Assembly: GCA_016789905.1 (NCBI GenBank)
Contig: JAEUQC010000015.1
Coordinates: forward strand, 43,237-107,236
DNA from: Bryobacterales bacterium
GTDB lineage: Bacteria > Acidobacteriota > Terriglobia > Bryobacterales > Bryobacteraceae
Direction: 5' to 3'
DNA length: 64,000 bases
Shown here: positions 43,237 through 52,101 of the stretch, piece after piece
How the letters are laid out: each line of letters begins with the position of its first letter
How positions within the stretch are numbered: position 1 is the first letter of the stretch
The notes under the pieces: generated by a model
Seen by the model: only the letters and a program-made list of their open reading frames with translations
What the model was told of the DNA's origin: nothing
Databases searched by the model: none
Program-made: the position numbers and the translations under genes

Positions 43237-43884
43237 ATGTTCACCGACTCCTCCATCCAACAAGACATCGAAAAAGAACTCCGCTGGGACCCCGCCGTCA
43301 ATCCCAATCACATCGCCGTCACCGTCAAAAACTCCGCCGCCGAACTCCACGGCGATGTCGACAGCTACTGGGAAAAGTGCGCCGCCGTCCGCGCCGCCGC
43401 CCGCGTCGTCCACGTCAAATCGGTCAAGGACCTGCTCCGCGTCGACCTCCCCTTTTCCTCCGAGCGCCCCGATGACGACATCGCCTTCACCGCCATGACC
43501 ATCCTCGAATGGAACGCCGCCGTTCCCGCCACCGTTGAAGTGTCGGTGGCAAATGGCGTCGCCACCCTCTCCGGCACCGTCGCATGGCACTACCAGCGCG
43601 AAGAGGCAGAACGCGCCATCGCCCCGCTCAACGGGCTCCGCGGCATCAAAAACGATATCCGCCTCACCCCAGCCCCAGCCCCGGCCGATGTCCGCGGCCC
43701 CATTGATGAAGCGCTTAAGCGCTCGGCCCTGGTCGATTCCTCCCACGTCAAGGCCCACGTCACCAACGGCGTCGCCAGCCTCCGCGGCACCGTTCGCTCC
43801 CTCGCCGAACACGCCGAAGCCATGCACGCCGCCTGGGCCGCGCCCGGCGTCACCCTCGTTGAGGATCACATCGGCATCGCCTAG
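43237..43884 (+). CDS. Triple BON-domain protein (OsmY-like, cytoplasmic)
   Basis: 215 residues made of three BON repeats (about 5-71, 77-145 and 150-215). Each shows the BON pattern of a short helix, a V/I-x-V-x-N/D-G strand and a G-x-V-x-S/W turn: ITVTVKNSAAELHGDVDS-like IAVTVKNSAAELHGDVDS, VEVSVANGVATLSGTVAW and VKAHVTNGVASLRGTVRS. BON domains bind phospholipid membranes. Unlike OsmY it lacks a signal peptide. It has its own upstream region, 75 bases from the divergent receptor gene. Confidence 0.88.
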   Translation: MFTDSSIQQDIEKELRWDPAVNPNHIAVTVKNSAAELHGDVDSYWEKCAAVRAAARVVHVKSVKDLLRVDLPFSSERPDDDIAFTAMTILEWNAAVPATVEVSVANGVATLSGTVAWHYQREEAERAIAPLNGLRGIKNDIRLTPAPAPADVRGPIDEALKRSALVDSSHVKAHVTNGVASLRGTVRSLAEHAEAMHAAWAAPGVTLVEDHIGIA

Positions 43885-43956
43885 CCACTCCCGCTGCCTG
43901 CTTCCGTTCGCCCTGTTATAGTGAGGACATCTTCATCACTTCAGGAGGACAATGTT

Positions 43957-45303
43957 ATGTCCCTCAACCGCCGTCATTTTTTCTACGGTTCGTTGCTCGC
44001 CGGCGCCATCCCTCAATCCGGCTTCGGTTCCACTCCCTCTCTTAAGGCCCTCGGCTATAAATCTCCCTCGGAGAAGCTCAACATTGCCGCCATCGGCTCC
44101 GGTGGCAAGGGCTATACAGACTTAAACGGCTGCGCCGGCGAAAACATCGTCGCCCTCACCGACCCCGACGATAAACGCGCCGAGCGCACCTTCAAGCTTT
44201 TCCCCGATACGCCGAAGTACAAGGACTTCCGCGTCATGCTCGACAAGCATAAGGAGATCGACGCCGTTCTGGTCTCCTGTCCCGATCACATGCACGCCAC
44301 CGCCTCCATGTGGGCCATGGCGCGCGGCAAACATGTCTATTGCCAGAAGCCTCTCACCCGAACCGTTTGGGAAGCCCAGCAACTCGCCGCCGGTGCCGCT
44401 AAATATGGCGTCGCCACCCAAATGGGCAACCAGGGCTACTCGAACACCGGCGCCCGCGAATGCGCCGAAATCATCTGGAGCGGCGAAATCGGCAACGTCA
44501 CCGAAGTCCACGCCTGGACGGACCGCCCCGGGAAATACTGGCCCCAGAATCCCGATGTCGATCCCAAACCCGAACCCGTCCCCGCCCATCTCGATTGGCA
44601 GGCCTGGCTCGGCGCCTCGCCCGACCGGCCCTACAGCCCCGCCATCGCCCCGCACCACTGGCGCGCCTTCCCCGAATACGGCTGCGGCGCCATTGGCGAT
44701 ATGGCCTGCCACATCATGGGCACGCCCAATATGGCCATGCGCCTGAGCCTCACCGGCCCTACGAGCGTCGAATGCATCAGGAAGGAGGGCGTCGGCAAGC
44801 ATACGTTCCCCCACAAAACCGTCATCCGTTTTGACTTTCCCGCCCGCGGCCCCATGCCCCCGGTCAAGGTCTTCTGGCACGACAGTCTCAAAGAGTTCCT
44901 GAAGTTCGACGGCATTCCCGCCGGCGAACTCATCGGCGACAAGGACAACAACGGCAGCCTCTTCATCGGCGAAAAGGGCATGGTCACCACCGGTTGCTAT
45001 GGCGAGCGCACCCGCCTCCTGCCAGACGCGCGCATGAAGGATTACAAACTCCCCGCGCCGTTGTTGACTCGCTCCCCCGGCCACTACCGCGATTGGCTCC
45101 GAGCCTGCAAAGGCGGCGACCCGGCCTGTTCCAACTTCTCCGTCGCCGGCCCGTTCGTGCAATGGATGCTCCTCGGCTCCATCGCCATGCGTTATGAAGG
45201 CAAGCTCGATTGGGACAACGCCGTCGGCCGCTTCACCAACAACAAGGAAGCCAATGAGTGGTTGAAGCCCGTCTATCGCAAAGGCTGGCACTTCGTCGGC
45301 TAG
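43957..45303 (+). CDS. Gfo/Idh/MocA-family oxidoreductase with twin-arginine-like leader
   Basis: 448 residues from the ATG at 43957, which follows an AGGAGGA ribosome-binding site at 43943-43949 with 7-base spacing. Twin-arginine start NRRHFFYGSLLAGAIPQSGF, Rossmann motif IAAIGSGGKGYTD, EKP-type block CQKPLTRTVWEA, and a conserved C-terminal domain (PHHWRAFPEYGCGAIGDMAC). Likely a periplasmic NAD(P)-dependent sugar oxidoreductase, of the type that acidobacteria and planctomycetes carry in many copies. A hairpin follows the gene. Confidence 0.92.
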   Translation: MSLNRRHFFYGSLLAGAIPQSGFGSTPSLKALGYKSPSEKLNIAAIGSGGKGYTDLNGCAGENIVALTDPDDKRAERTFKLFPDTPKYKDFRVMLDKHKEIDAVLVSCPDHMHATASMWAMARGKHVYCQKPLTRTVWEAQQLAAGAAKYGVATQMGNQGYSNTGARECAEIIWSGEIGNVTEVHAWTDRPGKYWPQNPDVDPKPEPVPAHLDWQAWLGASPDRPYSPAIAPHHWRAFPEYGCGAIGDMACHIMGTPNMAMRLSLTGPTSVECIRKEGVGKHTFPHKTVIRFDFPARGPMPPVKVFWHDSLKEFLKFDGIPAGELIGDKDNNGSLFIGEKGMVTTGCYGERTRLLPDARMKDYKLPAPLLTRSPGHYRDWLRACKGGDPACSNFSVAGPFVQWMLLGSIAMRYEGKLDWDNAVGRFTNNKEANEWLKPVYRKGWHFVG

Positions 45304-45317
45304 TTACCGTCCACCGC

Positions 45318-45346
45318 CGGAGGGGCGCCGTTTACCCGCCCCTCCG
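45318..45346 (+). terminator. Hairpin between the oxidoreductase and sensor kinase genes
   Basis: A perfect 10-bp stem (CGGAGGGGCG / CGCCCCTCCG) with a 9-base loop starts 15 bases after the stop codon at 45303. No T-tract follows, so termination would be factor-assisted if it occurs. Confidence 0.55.
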
Positions 45347-45402
45347 CACCGCTTACCATGGTTTTCATCGTGCGTGCGAGGCGTTCGCCGCACACTGGCC
45401 TC

Positions 45403-47265
45403 ATGAAAACCCTCTGGACCGCCGCCGCGATTGCCCACGCCGCCTTCACCCTCGCCGCGCTCACCATGGCCGTCTCCTTTGCCCGCCGTGTCGCCTTGCG
45501 CGGCCGCGCCCTGCTCGTGCTCGCCACGCTCGTCGCGCTCACCGCATTTTTCTTCGCCGCCGCCGCCGACGCCTTGGCCCACGCCAACGGCTCCCCGCAG
45601 TTCACCTCCTGGACCCTTGGCGCGTTTCTCCTCCAAAACTTCGTCGTCCTCCTCACCGTTCACTTTTATTCCCTGAGTGTGGCCAGGCTCCTCCAGGCCG
45701 CCGGCGAGTCGAAAAAACTCGCTCTCCTTCCCGTCGCCTTTTCCTACGCCCTTCTCCTCATCGCGGCGTCCCGTTGTTTCTCAGCCCATTCCATTTCCGA
45801 TTGGCTCAACGGCGTCAGCGTTGCCTTTTCGCCCAGCATCATCGCCCTCTACGTCGGTTCCATCGCCCCCCTGTTCCGCCGTCTCGCCAATTCCCCGGAA
45901 GGCCTCACTTTCTGGGATCGCGTCTTCCTCGGCGGCCAAGTCCTGCCAGATTTTGTATCCCTTCAAATCTCTCCTGCCGGCGCCGCCCAGGCCTCTCTCC
46001 CTTTGCCCCCCTCGGGCGTTGAGATCCGCTCCCTCGCCAGCACGGTCATCCCCTTGCTCATCGTTAACGCCACCTCTATCTTCTGGGATCTCCAGTGGAG
46101 CCCCCTCAACGCGTCCCTCCACACGCTCCTCCAACTCGCCATGCTCCCCAGCATCGCCGGACTCATCTACTTCCAAACCCGAGCCGCTTTTTTTGACTTG
46201 CTCCTAAAACGAGGCGCCGTCCTCGCCGCGCTTCTCCTCTTCACCCTTGCCCTCACCCTCGCCGCTTCCCTCGGCGCGGCGCTCGCCATTTCCGGCCTAA
46301 CGGTCTTCTACGCCTGGACTCTCCTCTCCTCCTCTCTCGACACCGCGCTTGACCGCATTGTCTTCCACCGTCCCGACTACCGCCAGACCCTCACCGCCAT
46401 CACCGCCGCTCTCGCCAAAGCCGCCACCCCCAGCCTCGCCATCTCCTCCGTCACTGCCGCGCTCTCTTCCTCCCTTCGTGCCGAATGGGTCACCTTCAAC
46501 GATGCGCATGATCCCGCTTCCACCGCTTTCGCCACCGTCGCCAGTCCGGCCAAAACCTGGGGCGTCCTCTCCTTCGGTCCCCGCCGCCGCGGTCAGCCCT
46601 ACCAGTCCCAGGACGCGACGTTCATCGACGGCGTCGCCTCCCAACTCGCCGCCGCCCTTGAAGGTTTCGACGCTCGCGCCGAGCGCCAACTCGCCGCCGA
46701 AGCCGAACTCCGCGCCCTCCGCGCCCAAATCAACCCGCACTTTCTCTTTAACTCCCTCAACTCCCTTGCCGACATGGTTAAAGAGTCGCCCGATACGGAA
46801 GAAACCGTCCTCAACCTTGCCCGCGTCTTCCGTTACGCTCTCGATTCCACCCGCCAGGAGGAAGTGACGATCGAAGAGGAGATCCGCTTTCTGACTGCCT
46901 TCCTCGACATCGAACGAGTGCGTTTTGAGGACCGTCTAAATGTGCGAATCGCCTGTCCGGATTCGCTCCGCGCCCGTAAAGTCCCGCCCATGCTTCTCCA
47001 ACCGCTTGTCGAAAACGCCATCAAGCATGGCATCTCGCCCCAACTGGAAGGCGGCTCCATCGCCATTGAAATCGAGCCAACCGCCAACGGCATTCGCGCC
47101 TCTGTTTCAGATACCGGCGCGGGCTTCCAACCGGCAGCGCCCACCACCGGCGTCGGTCTGGAAAACGTCCGCCGCCGTGTCCAATCGCTCGCCGGTGGCA
47201 GCTTCCAAATCGAGTCCGCCCCAGGGAAGGGAACTCGCATTGCGCTCGAATGGGCCGGTTCGTGA
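45403..47265 (+). CDS. LytS-type sensor histidine kinase (His_kinase family PF06580)
   Basis: 620 residues from the ATG at 45403. Eight to nine membrane helices up to about residue 330 make the sensor. A GAF-like linker (about 350-425) follows, then the His_kinase domain with the phosphoacceptor His in LRAQINPHFLFNSLNSLADM. Next are the N-box region PPMLLQPLVENAIKHGISPQ and the ATP-binding SDTGAGF and GVGLENVRRRVQSL segments. It pairs with the LytTR regulator at 47519. The C-terminal 10 codons are duplicated at the 3' edge of the spacer, just before that regulator. Confidence 0.93.
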   Translation: MKTLWTAAAIAHAAFTLAALTMAVSFARRVALRGRALLVLATLVALTAFFFAAAADALAHANGSPQFTSWTLGAFLLQNFVVLLTVHFYSLSVARLLQAAGESKKLALLPVAFSYALLLIAASRCFSAHSISDWLNGVSVAFSPSIIALYVGSIAPLFRRLANSPEGLTFWDRVFLGGQVLPDFVSLQISPAGAAQASLPLPPSGVEIRSLASTVIPLLIVNATSIFWDLQWSPLNASLHTLLQLAMLPSIAGLIYFQTRAAFFDLLLKRGAVLAALLLFTLALTLAASLGAALAISGLTVFYAWTLLSSSLDTALDRIVFHRPDYRQTLTAITAALAKAATPSLAISSVTAALSSSLRAEWVTFNDAHDPASTAFATVASPAKTWGVLSFGPRRRGQPYQSQDATFIDGVASQLAAALEGFDARAERQLAAEAELRALRAQINPHFLFNSLNSLADMVKESPDTEETVLNLARVFRYALDSTRQEEVTIEEEIRFLTAFLDIERVRFEDRLNVRIACPDSLRARKVPPMLLQPLVENAIKHGISPQLEGGSIAIEIEPTANGIRASVSDTGAGFQPAAPTTGVGLENVRRRVQSLAGGSFQIESAPGKGTRIALEWAGS

Positions 47266-47518
47266 AAGCTGTCCCGTCGCGACTGGAAACTGGCGCTAGC
47301 CATTTCGAACTCGAACCACCATCCGCTCCGGCCGCGTCCGAACACTCCCCCAGCGCCCATGTCCACACCGAGCCATTCCCAGCCGAACACGCCGCCAGCC
47401 CCATCGAACTCCCCGCGCAGGTCACTCCCCCACGCGTCCGAACACTCCCCAGCGCCCATACAGACACCGAGCCATTCCCACGCTCGCACTCTCGCATTAC
47501 ACTCGAATGGACCCGCCC
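47266..47518 (+). repeat. Duplicated spacer between kinase and response regulator
   Basis: This 253-base gap holds a direct repeat of about 47 bases: first copy 47334-47381, second 47434-47480, both GCGTCCGAACACTCCC then CAGCGCCCAT and GAGCCATTCCCA with few mismatches. Its last 30 bases (47491-47518) copy the 3' end of the kinase gene: CTCGCATTRCRCTCGAATGG occurs at both ends. A 90-codon open frame (47250-47522) crosses it but shows only Pro/Ser/Glu-rich low-complexity sequence. It looks like a slipped-strand or recombination-made spacer rather than a gene. Confidence 0.75.
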
Positions 47519-48229
47519 ATGAAAGTCATCATCGTCGACGACGAACGCCGCGCCCGCGAACGCCTCGCCCGCCTCCTTTCCCCATTCCCGGATTTGAACG
47601 TCGTCGCCGAAGCCGAAAACGGCCTTGACGCCATCTCCTGCATCGACGCCCTCAAGCCAGACGCGGTATTCCTCGACATCCAGATGCCCGGAATCGATGG
47701 CTTCGAAGTCCTCGAAAATCTAACCTTCCGCCCCCAAATCATCTTCGCCACGGCCTATGATCAGTACGCCATCCGGGCCTTCGAAGCGAACGCCGTGGAT
47801 TATCTTCTCAAGCCCATCGAAGCCGATCGGCTCTCACTCGCCGTAGCCCGTCTCCGCGAACGCCAGTCCAGCCTCGACGCATTCCTGCGCTCCCGTCCCC
47901 CGCTCAAACGTCTCGTCGGCAAACGGCTGCAACGCTTGCACGTCCTCCCCGTCGAGCAGATCGAGTACTTTCTTGCCGACGGCGAACTCGTGTTCGCCGT
48001 CACCGCCGCCGGCCGTCATATGCTCAATACCACCCTTCGCGACCTCGAATCCCGGCTCGCTCCGGACCAGTTCATTCGTATCCACAAGAGTGCCATCGTC
48101 AATCTTTCCCACGTCGCCGAACTCGACCCCGACTCCCGTTCCAGCGGCAGTGTCCGCCTCCTCTCCGGCGAGTCCATCGAACTCAGCCGCCGCTATGCCG
48201 CCCGCCTCCGCAATCTCCTCGGCTGGTAG
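47519..48229 (+). CDS. LytTR-family response regulator
   Basis: 236 residues from ATG 47519. A receiver domain has the acidic pair (IIVDDERR), the phospho-Asp (VFLDIQMPGIDGF), the Thr/Ser (FATAYD) and the Lys (YLLKPIEADR). A LytTR DNA-binding domain follows (about 130-236): RLHVLPVEQIEYFLADGELV, LRDLESRLAPDQFIRIHKSA and the end ELSRRYAARLRNLLG. It is the obvious partner of the kinase upstream. LytTR proteins bind pairs of imperfect direct repeats; no target can be assigned here. Confidence 0.95.
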   Translation: MKVIIVDDERRARERLARLLSPFPDLNVVAEAENGLDAISCIDALKPDAVFLDIQMPGIDGFEVLENLTFRPQIIFATAYDQYAIRAFEANAVDYLLKPIEADRLSLAVARLRERQSSLDAFLRSRPPLKRLVGKRLQRLHVLPVEQIEYFLADGELVFAVTAAGRHMLNTTLRDLESRLAPDQFIRIHKSAIVNLSHVAELDPDSRSSGSVRLLSGESIELSRRYAARLRNLLGW

Positions 48230-48237
48230 CCTTGCCC

Positions 48238-48662
48238 CTACAGGTCCCCGAGTCGCAGCCCTGCGCTTTTCCGAAAGTCCCGGTCCAATGTCGCCAGCCC
48301 CGCACCCATCTCCATTGTGAGCGCCGCTCGATAGGCATCTGACCAGCCTCTGCCGCGCGTTCCTTTGTCTTCCGCCGCGCGCTCCAGAACTTGTCTATAC
48401 CGTCGTTCCGGCGACGGAACCACCACCACCGGCAGGTTCTCAAGCCAACTCCGCACAATCGCGGATGATTCTCCCATTCGCATTGGGCTGCCAACGGCGC
48501 CGGGCACTGTCGTTACGCGCAAAAAACACCGTCACCGAGTGCCAAGGGATACCCACAGTTTCCCGGACTCTAGCGTCACCTCCCCCAATCGACGCTCGCC
48601 CGGTGTTGGTCGGCGTCTGAACCATGCGCACAGATCAGCACATTCGCTTCCAGGATTGTCAG
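48238..48662 (-). pseudogene. Broken VapC-type PIN-domain toxin gene
   Basis: The remains of a PIN-domain ribonuclease are spread over three frames. TILEANVLICAHGSDADQHR follows a CTG at 48662, where ATG would have overlapped the antitoxin stop (ATGA). Next comes RETVGIPWHSVTVF in a second frame, and then a third frame (to 48238) with LRVTTVPGAV, the acidic WSDAYRAALTMEMGAGLATL and DRDF. The first Asp of the active site has changed to Glu (EANVL instead of DANVL). At least two frameshifts and a lost start make it non-functional. Confidence 0.85.
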
Positions 48663-48916
48663 AATCGTTTCCCGAACTTCTCCCCGTCGTCCGACGCATC
48701 CAAGTCCGAACCTCGCCGTGGAAACCGCAACGCGCAGGTCCCCATGTCGTAGGTCTTTGTCGCGACTTGAATTGGTTTGGCTTTTATTGCTACTGCCAAC
48801 TCGGCTCTCAACAAGTCGGGCAACTTCGCCCGGGAAGGAGCGGTGTCCTCCCGCGCTCGTGTACGGACCCGCTCCAATACGGATTCATCCAACCTGACTA
48901 TCGTTCTGATGGCCAT
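48659..48916 (-). CDS. VapB-like ribbon-helix-helix antitoxin (possibly decayed at the 3' end)
   Basis: 85 residues. The N-terminal RHH/Arc-type DNA-binding strand and helix (MAIRTIVRLDESVLERVRTR) are recognisable. The C-terminal stretch that normally binds the toxin, with an L-P-x-x-x-G-x-x-G-L-x-P-G-V-D-L-D-D type pattern, appears as LRFPRRGSDLDASDDGEKFG and has partly lost the pattern. It lies immediately upstream of the broken vapC and overlaps its start. Whether the antitoxin is still made is unknown; with a dead toxin it would be neutral or could cross-regulate other loci. Confidence 0.6.
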   Translation of the reverse strand: MAIRTIVRLDESVLERVRTRAREDTAPSRAKLPDLLRAELAVAIKAKPIQVATKTYDMGTCALRFPRRGSDLDASDDGEKFGKRF

Positions 48917-49460
48917 GATGCTAGATCACAACATTGCAGTAGTCATCGGCCAGTACGACCAGCGGCTCGCGCCCGCCCACGCGCGGTGAAAGCGTCGCAA
49001 GCGGAAGGGAACGGAGCGGAAACCGGGGACTGAGCTGCGGGGCTGTAACGAATAGTTGCGGGCCGTCGTGGGGCGATGGGCCGGCAGAAAACCGCGTAGG
49101 CTTCGGAACGGTCCCGCGGTTTCGTTCACAAGATGTTTTCGTTACCGAGCCGTATCGGCGGGGCATGTGTTTGCAGGCGGATTCGTGCCGCCTTGCCGGA
49201 CGAAAACTATGCGGTGACTGCGAAACCTGGACAATATTTGAAGTAGTATCAACGGGTTGCGCGTAGGACCTTCTGTTTTGCTTGCGCCGCCATGTTACCG
49301 TGAAAGACGTACAGCGGGAAACCGTCGTGACCACGAAAAATCTCCCCCGGCACCACACGCCGTATTGATGCACGCCCGGTCCTCCAGGGACTGGGAACGG
49401 GGCCGAAGGCGCGCTGCCGCGCCGCTTGCCTCTCCAGCTCCGACCAGCAACCCAGTCATG
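48917..49460. other. Non-coding stretch upstream of the repeat array
   Basis: No supported gene. Frames that stay open here are short or compositionally unlike their neighbours, and no family motif was seen. It contains the vapB promoter region on the minus strand. Its 5' end is A+T-poor, with degenerate sequence, and it passes into the repeat array at 49461. Confidence 0.5.
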
Positions 49461-50505
49461 AAGGACCATCCCAGAAACCATTGAAAACAATGGATCAATG
49501 GCGATGAATTCGCGCTTGCCGAATCTTCCGGCAAGCAACCCTTCTCCCGCCTCACAAGGTATCGAGGAAAACAGCTAGCAGCAGCGAATGAGCGGCACCG
49601 ATCATCCGGCGCCCCCAGCGCACAGCCGGCGGATGAAGGACCGTCCCAGAAGCCATTGAAAACAAACACGCAAGGGCGGTGACCCCCCGCCCGGGGAGCC
49701 GTTCGGCCGACAATCCTGGGCCCGTCTCGAACCCGTAACCTCACAGTGAAGGACCGTCCCACAAGGTATTGAAAACAAACAGCAAGCAGCAGCGAATGAG
49801 CGGTACCGCTCATCAGGCGCCCCCAGCGCACAGCCGGCGGATGAAGGACCGTCCCAGAACCATTGAAAACAAAAACGCAAGGGCGGTAAACCCCCGCCCG
49901 GGGAGCCGTTCGGCCGACAATCCTGGGCCCGCCTCGGACCCGTAACCTCACTGTGAAGGACCGTCCCACAAGGTATTGAAAACAAACAGAAAGCCATTGT
50001 GAATCGAACGGCGCCGAACCGTCCGGCAAACGTCCCTCCCAGGCCGCGCCGCCGCGCCACAAAGGACCGTCCCAGAAACCATTGAAAACAAACACGCAAG
50101 GGCGGTAAACCCCCGCCCGGGGAGCCGTTCGGCCGACAACCTCGGGGCCCGCCTCGGACCCGTAACCTCACTGTGAAGGACCATCCCACAAGGTATTGAA
50201 AACAAACAGAAAGCCATTGTGAATCGAACGGCGCCGAACCGTCCGGCAAATCCCCATCCCAGGCCGCGCCGTCGCGCCACAAAGGACCGTCCCAGAAACC
50301 ATTGAAAACAAACACGCAAGGGCGGCGAACTCCTGCCTGCCCAATCCTCTGGCACGCAACCTCTATCCGTCCCGGACCCGTAGCCTGGGCATGAAGGACC
50401 ATCCCGAAAGCGATTGAAAAACAACAAAACACTCCGGACCACCGGGAGAGGCCGAAACGGACGCAGGGACGAGTTTCCGAATTAATCAAATAGTTGAAAA
50501 ACAAC
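49461..50505. repeat. Array of about ten alternating ~32-bp repeats spaced about 110 bp apart
   Basis: Ten copies of a conserved core begin at 49461, about 49551 (degenerate), 49636, 49749, 49844, 49956, 50062, 50176, 50282 and 50394, with a partial at 50491. The shared parts are AAGGACCGTCCCA (or AAGGACCATCCC) at the left and ATTGAAAACAAAC at the right. The middle alternates between two forms: type A GAAACC (49461, 49636, 49844, 50062, 50282) and type B CAAGGT (49551, 49749, 49956, 50176). The intervening 65-80 bases are G+C-rich and also recur in two or three copies each. Long open frames cross the array on the minus strand but follow the repeat, so they are treated as non-coding. It ends beside a very A+T-rich stretch at about 50475-50526. 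Confidence 0.9.
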
Positions 50506-50526
50506 TGCTAAAATGCAGATATAAAG

Positions 50527-52101
50527 CTAATTAGTCTTTCGGCCAACGCAGAACTTGGCGTTCGCGAACACCGCCCCGCTCCCACACCGCCCAGCCTTCC
50601 GGACCTCGAACTCCCCGCTTCCCGCCGGCAATGCGCTCCACCGCCGCCACCACTCCCGCGCCAGCGGCTCCATGAAGTTCACCTGCCCCCCGCCCTTCCA
50701 ATCCACCCAAACCGCCCGCGCCGCCCGCGCCCGGAATATACCCGGATACAACTCCTTCCCCGCATCCGGAAAATGGAACACCGCCCCAATCGGCGTCTCC
50801 CGCCGCGCCCACTGCGACAACTCGTCCAACTCCGCCGAATGGATCTGCGGGTAGTTCCGCACTCCGCCCAGGTTCGGAATCAAAAACATCGCCCCAATCA
50901 CAACCAGCCCAGGTGCCCAAGCCCCCATTCGCAACGAAAACGCTCCTAGCATAGCCAGCAGCACCACAAGCCCCAAGTGCTGCAAAAGAGCCTCGTTCGA
51001 AGGCCACAGCAGCTCTACCGGCCGCGTATGCACCGCCACCGCCAGCGGAACGAGTAGCCAGACCACTCGCTCCCCGATGCCCTCCGCCGCCCCCGCCGCG
51101 ATCGCCGAGGTCACCACCGCCGCGAACGTCGTCCACAACACCGCCCGCGCCGGTTGCAATTGCGGCATCAGTCCCCAGCCCAGCCAGTCCATTGCGACCC
51201 ACGAAATCAGCAAGCTCAATAACCCCAGCACCGGCAGCAACCCCAGCAAAAACTGCCCAAACCCCTCCAACCGCTCCCCGGCACGCCACCATGCGGCCAT
51301 CCCTACTCCTGCCAGAAACAGGTGATGCAGCCAATACTGCCCGAACCACGAGCCCACAAATACGTAAGACGCCCGCATCCGCTGCAACTTCTCCACGTCC
51401 GGTGACACCTGCGAAAAGAAGTCCTGTTCCAACCGGATCCCCGCCTGAAACTTCGCCGCCACCAGCATCACCGCCACCGCCCCCAGAATCCATCCCAGAA
51501 ATCGCCAACGCCCATCCAGATGCCACGGCAGCAAGACGTACACCAACAACAACAGCAGCACCGGCAGCACCGTCGGCGGATGGTACAGAAACCCGGCAAA
51601 CGCCGCCGCCCCCGCCAACGGCCACAGCCGCGTCGCCGCCAGCCCAGCCGCGAAGATCATCATCGGCAGAGCGAACGTCCGCGGCGTCGGTTCATATTCC
51701 ACAGTTAGCACCGACGGCCCAATCACCGTCGCACCCAGCCCGTACAGCCCCGCCGCCAGTGTCGACGCGCTGTAGCCAAGACCCGCGCTCTGCGCCAGCA
51801 AAAACACCCCTAGCAGACCCAACAGCCGCGTCACAATTTGCTGCGCTACCAGAACCGGCTGAAAGTCCAGCCCCGTCAGCTTCCGCACCCCCACTGCAAT
51901 CTCATCGTAAACCGTAAACGACAGGTGCGGATGCGTCGCGATCAAATCGTTCCCCAGCACCCGCCCATCCACCAGCCGTTCCATCATCGGCAAATAAATC
52001 TGCGAATCCTGGTGCAGATACGTGTGCCCCGGAAATACAAAGAACCCGAACAGGCCAATCCCGATCAGCGCCAGCAGCGCTGCAAGCGGACGCTCGTTCA
52101 T
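50527..52101 (-). CDS. Polytopic membrane protein (GT-C-like), function unknown
   Basis: 524 residues from the ATG at 52101, in an ATGA overlap with the TPR gene. Roughly eleven to thirteen membrane helices are predicted by eye. The first luminal loop (FPGHTYLHQDSQIYLPMMER) and a soluble C-terminal domain (about 430-524, with HSAELDELSQWARRETPIGA) resemble GT-C-fold glycosyltransferases or related DUF6798-type proteins, which handle lipid-linked sugars. I cannot name a donor or acceptor. It is the last gene of an operon with TPR, MFS and VOC proteins. Confidence 0.7.
   Translation of the reverse strand: MNERPLAALLALIGIGLFGFFVFPGHTYLHQDSQIYLPMMERLVDGRVLGNDLIATHPHLSFTVYDEIAVGVRKLTGLDFQPVLVAQQIVTRLLGLLGVFLLAQSAGLGYSASTLAAGLYGLGATVIGPSVLTVEYEPTPRTFALPMMIFAAGLAATRLWPLAGAAAFAGFLYHPPTVLPVLLLLLVYVLLPWHLDGRWRFLGWILGAVAVMLVAAKFQAGIRLEQDFFSQVSPDVEKLQRMRASYVFVGSWFGQYWLHHLFLAGVGMAAWWRAGERLEGFGQFLLGLLPVLGLLSLLISWVAMDWLGWGLMPQLQPARAVLWTTFAAVVTSAIAAGAAEGIGERVVWLLVPLAVAVHTRPVELLWPSNEALLQHLGLVVLLAMLGAFSLRMGAWAPGLVVIGAMFLIPNLGGVRNYPQIHSAELDELSQWARRETPIGAVFHFPDAGKELYPGIFRARAARAVWVDWKGGGQVNFMEPLAREWWRRWSALPAGSGEFEVRKAGRCGSGAVFANAKFCVGRKTN

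Noticed and set aside
47250..47522. A 90-residue protein between the LytS-type kinase and its regulator
   Set aside because: It overlaps the kinase 3' end, and the rest consists of the duplicated spacer and Pro/Ser-rich low-complexity sequence.
49602..50504. A 300-codon minus-strand protein across the repeat array
   Set aside because: It simply reads the repeat units in phase, has no signal or fold, and other frames over the same DNA are also open. Composition and periodicity explain it without coding.
49461..50505. CRISPR array
   Set aside because: Repeats are regularly placed, but the interspacers are 65-80 bases, several recur in more than one copy, two repeat types alternate, and no cas gene occurs anywhere in the window.
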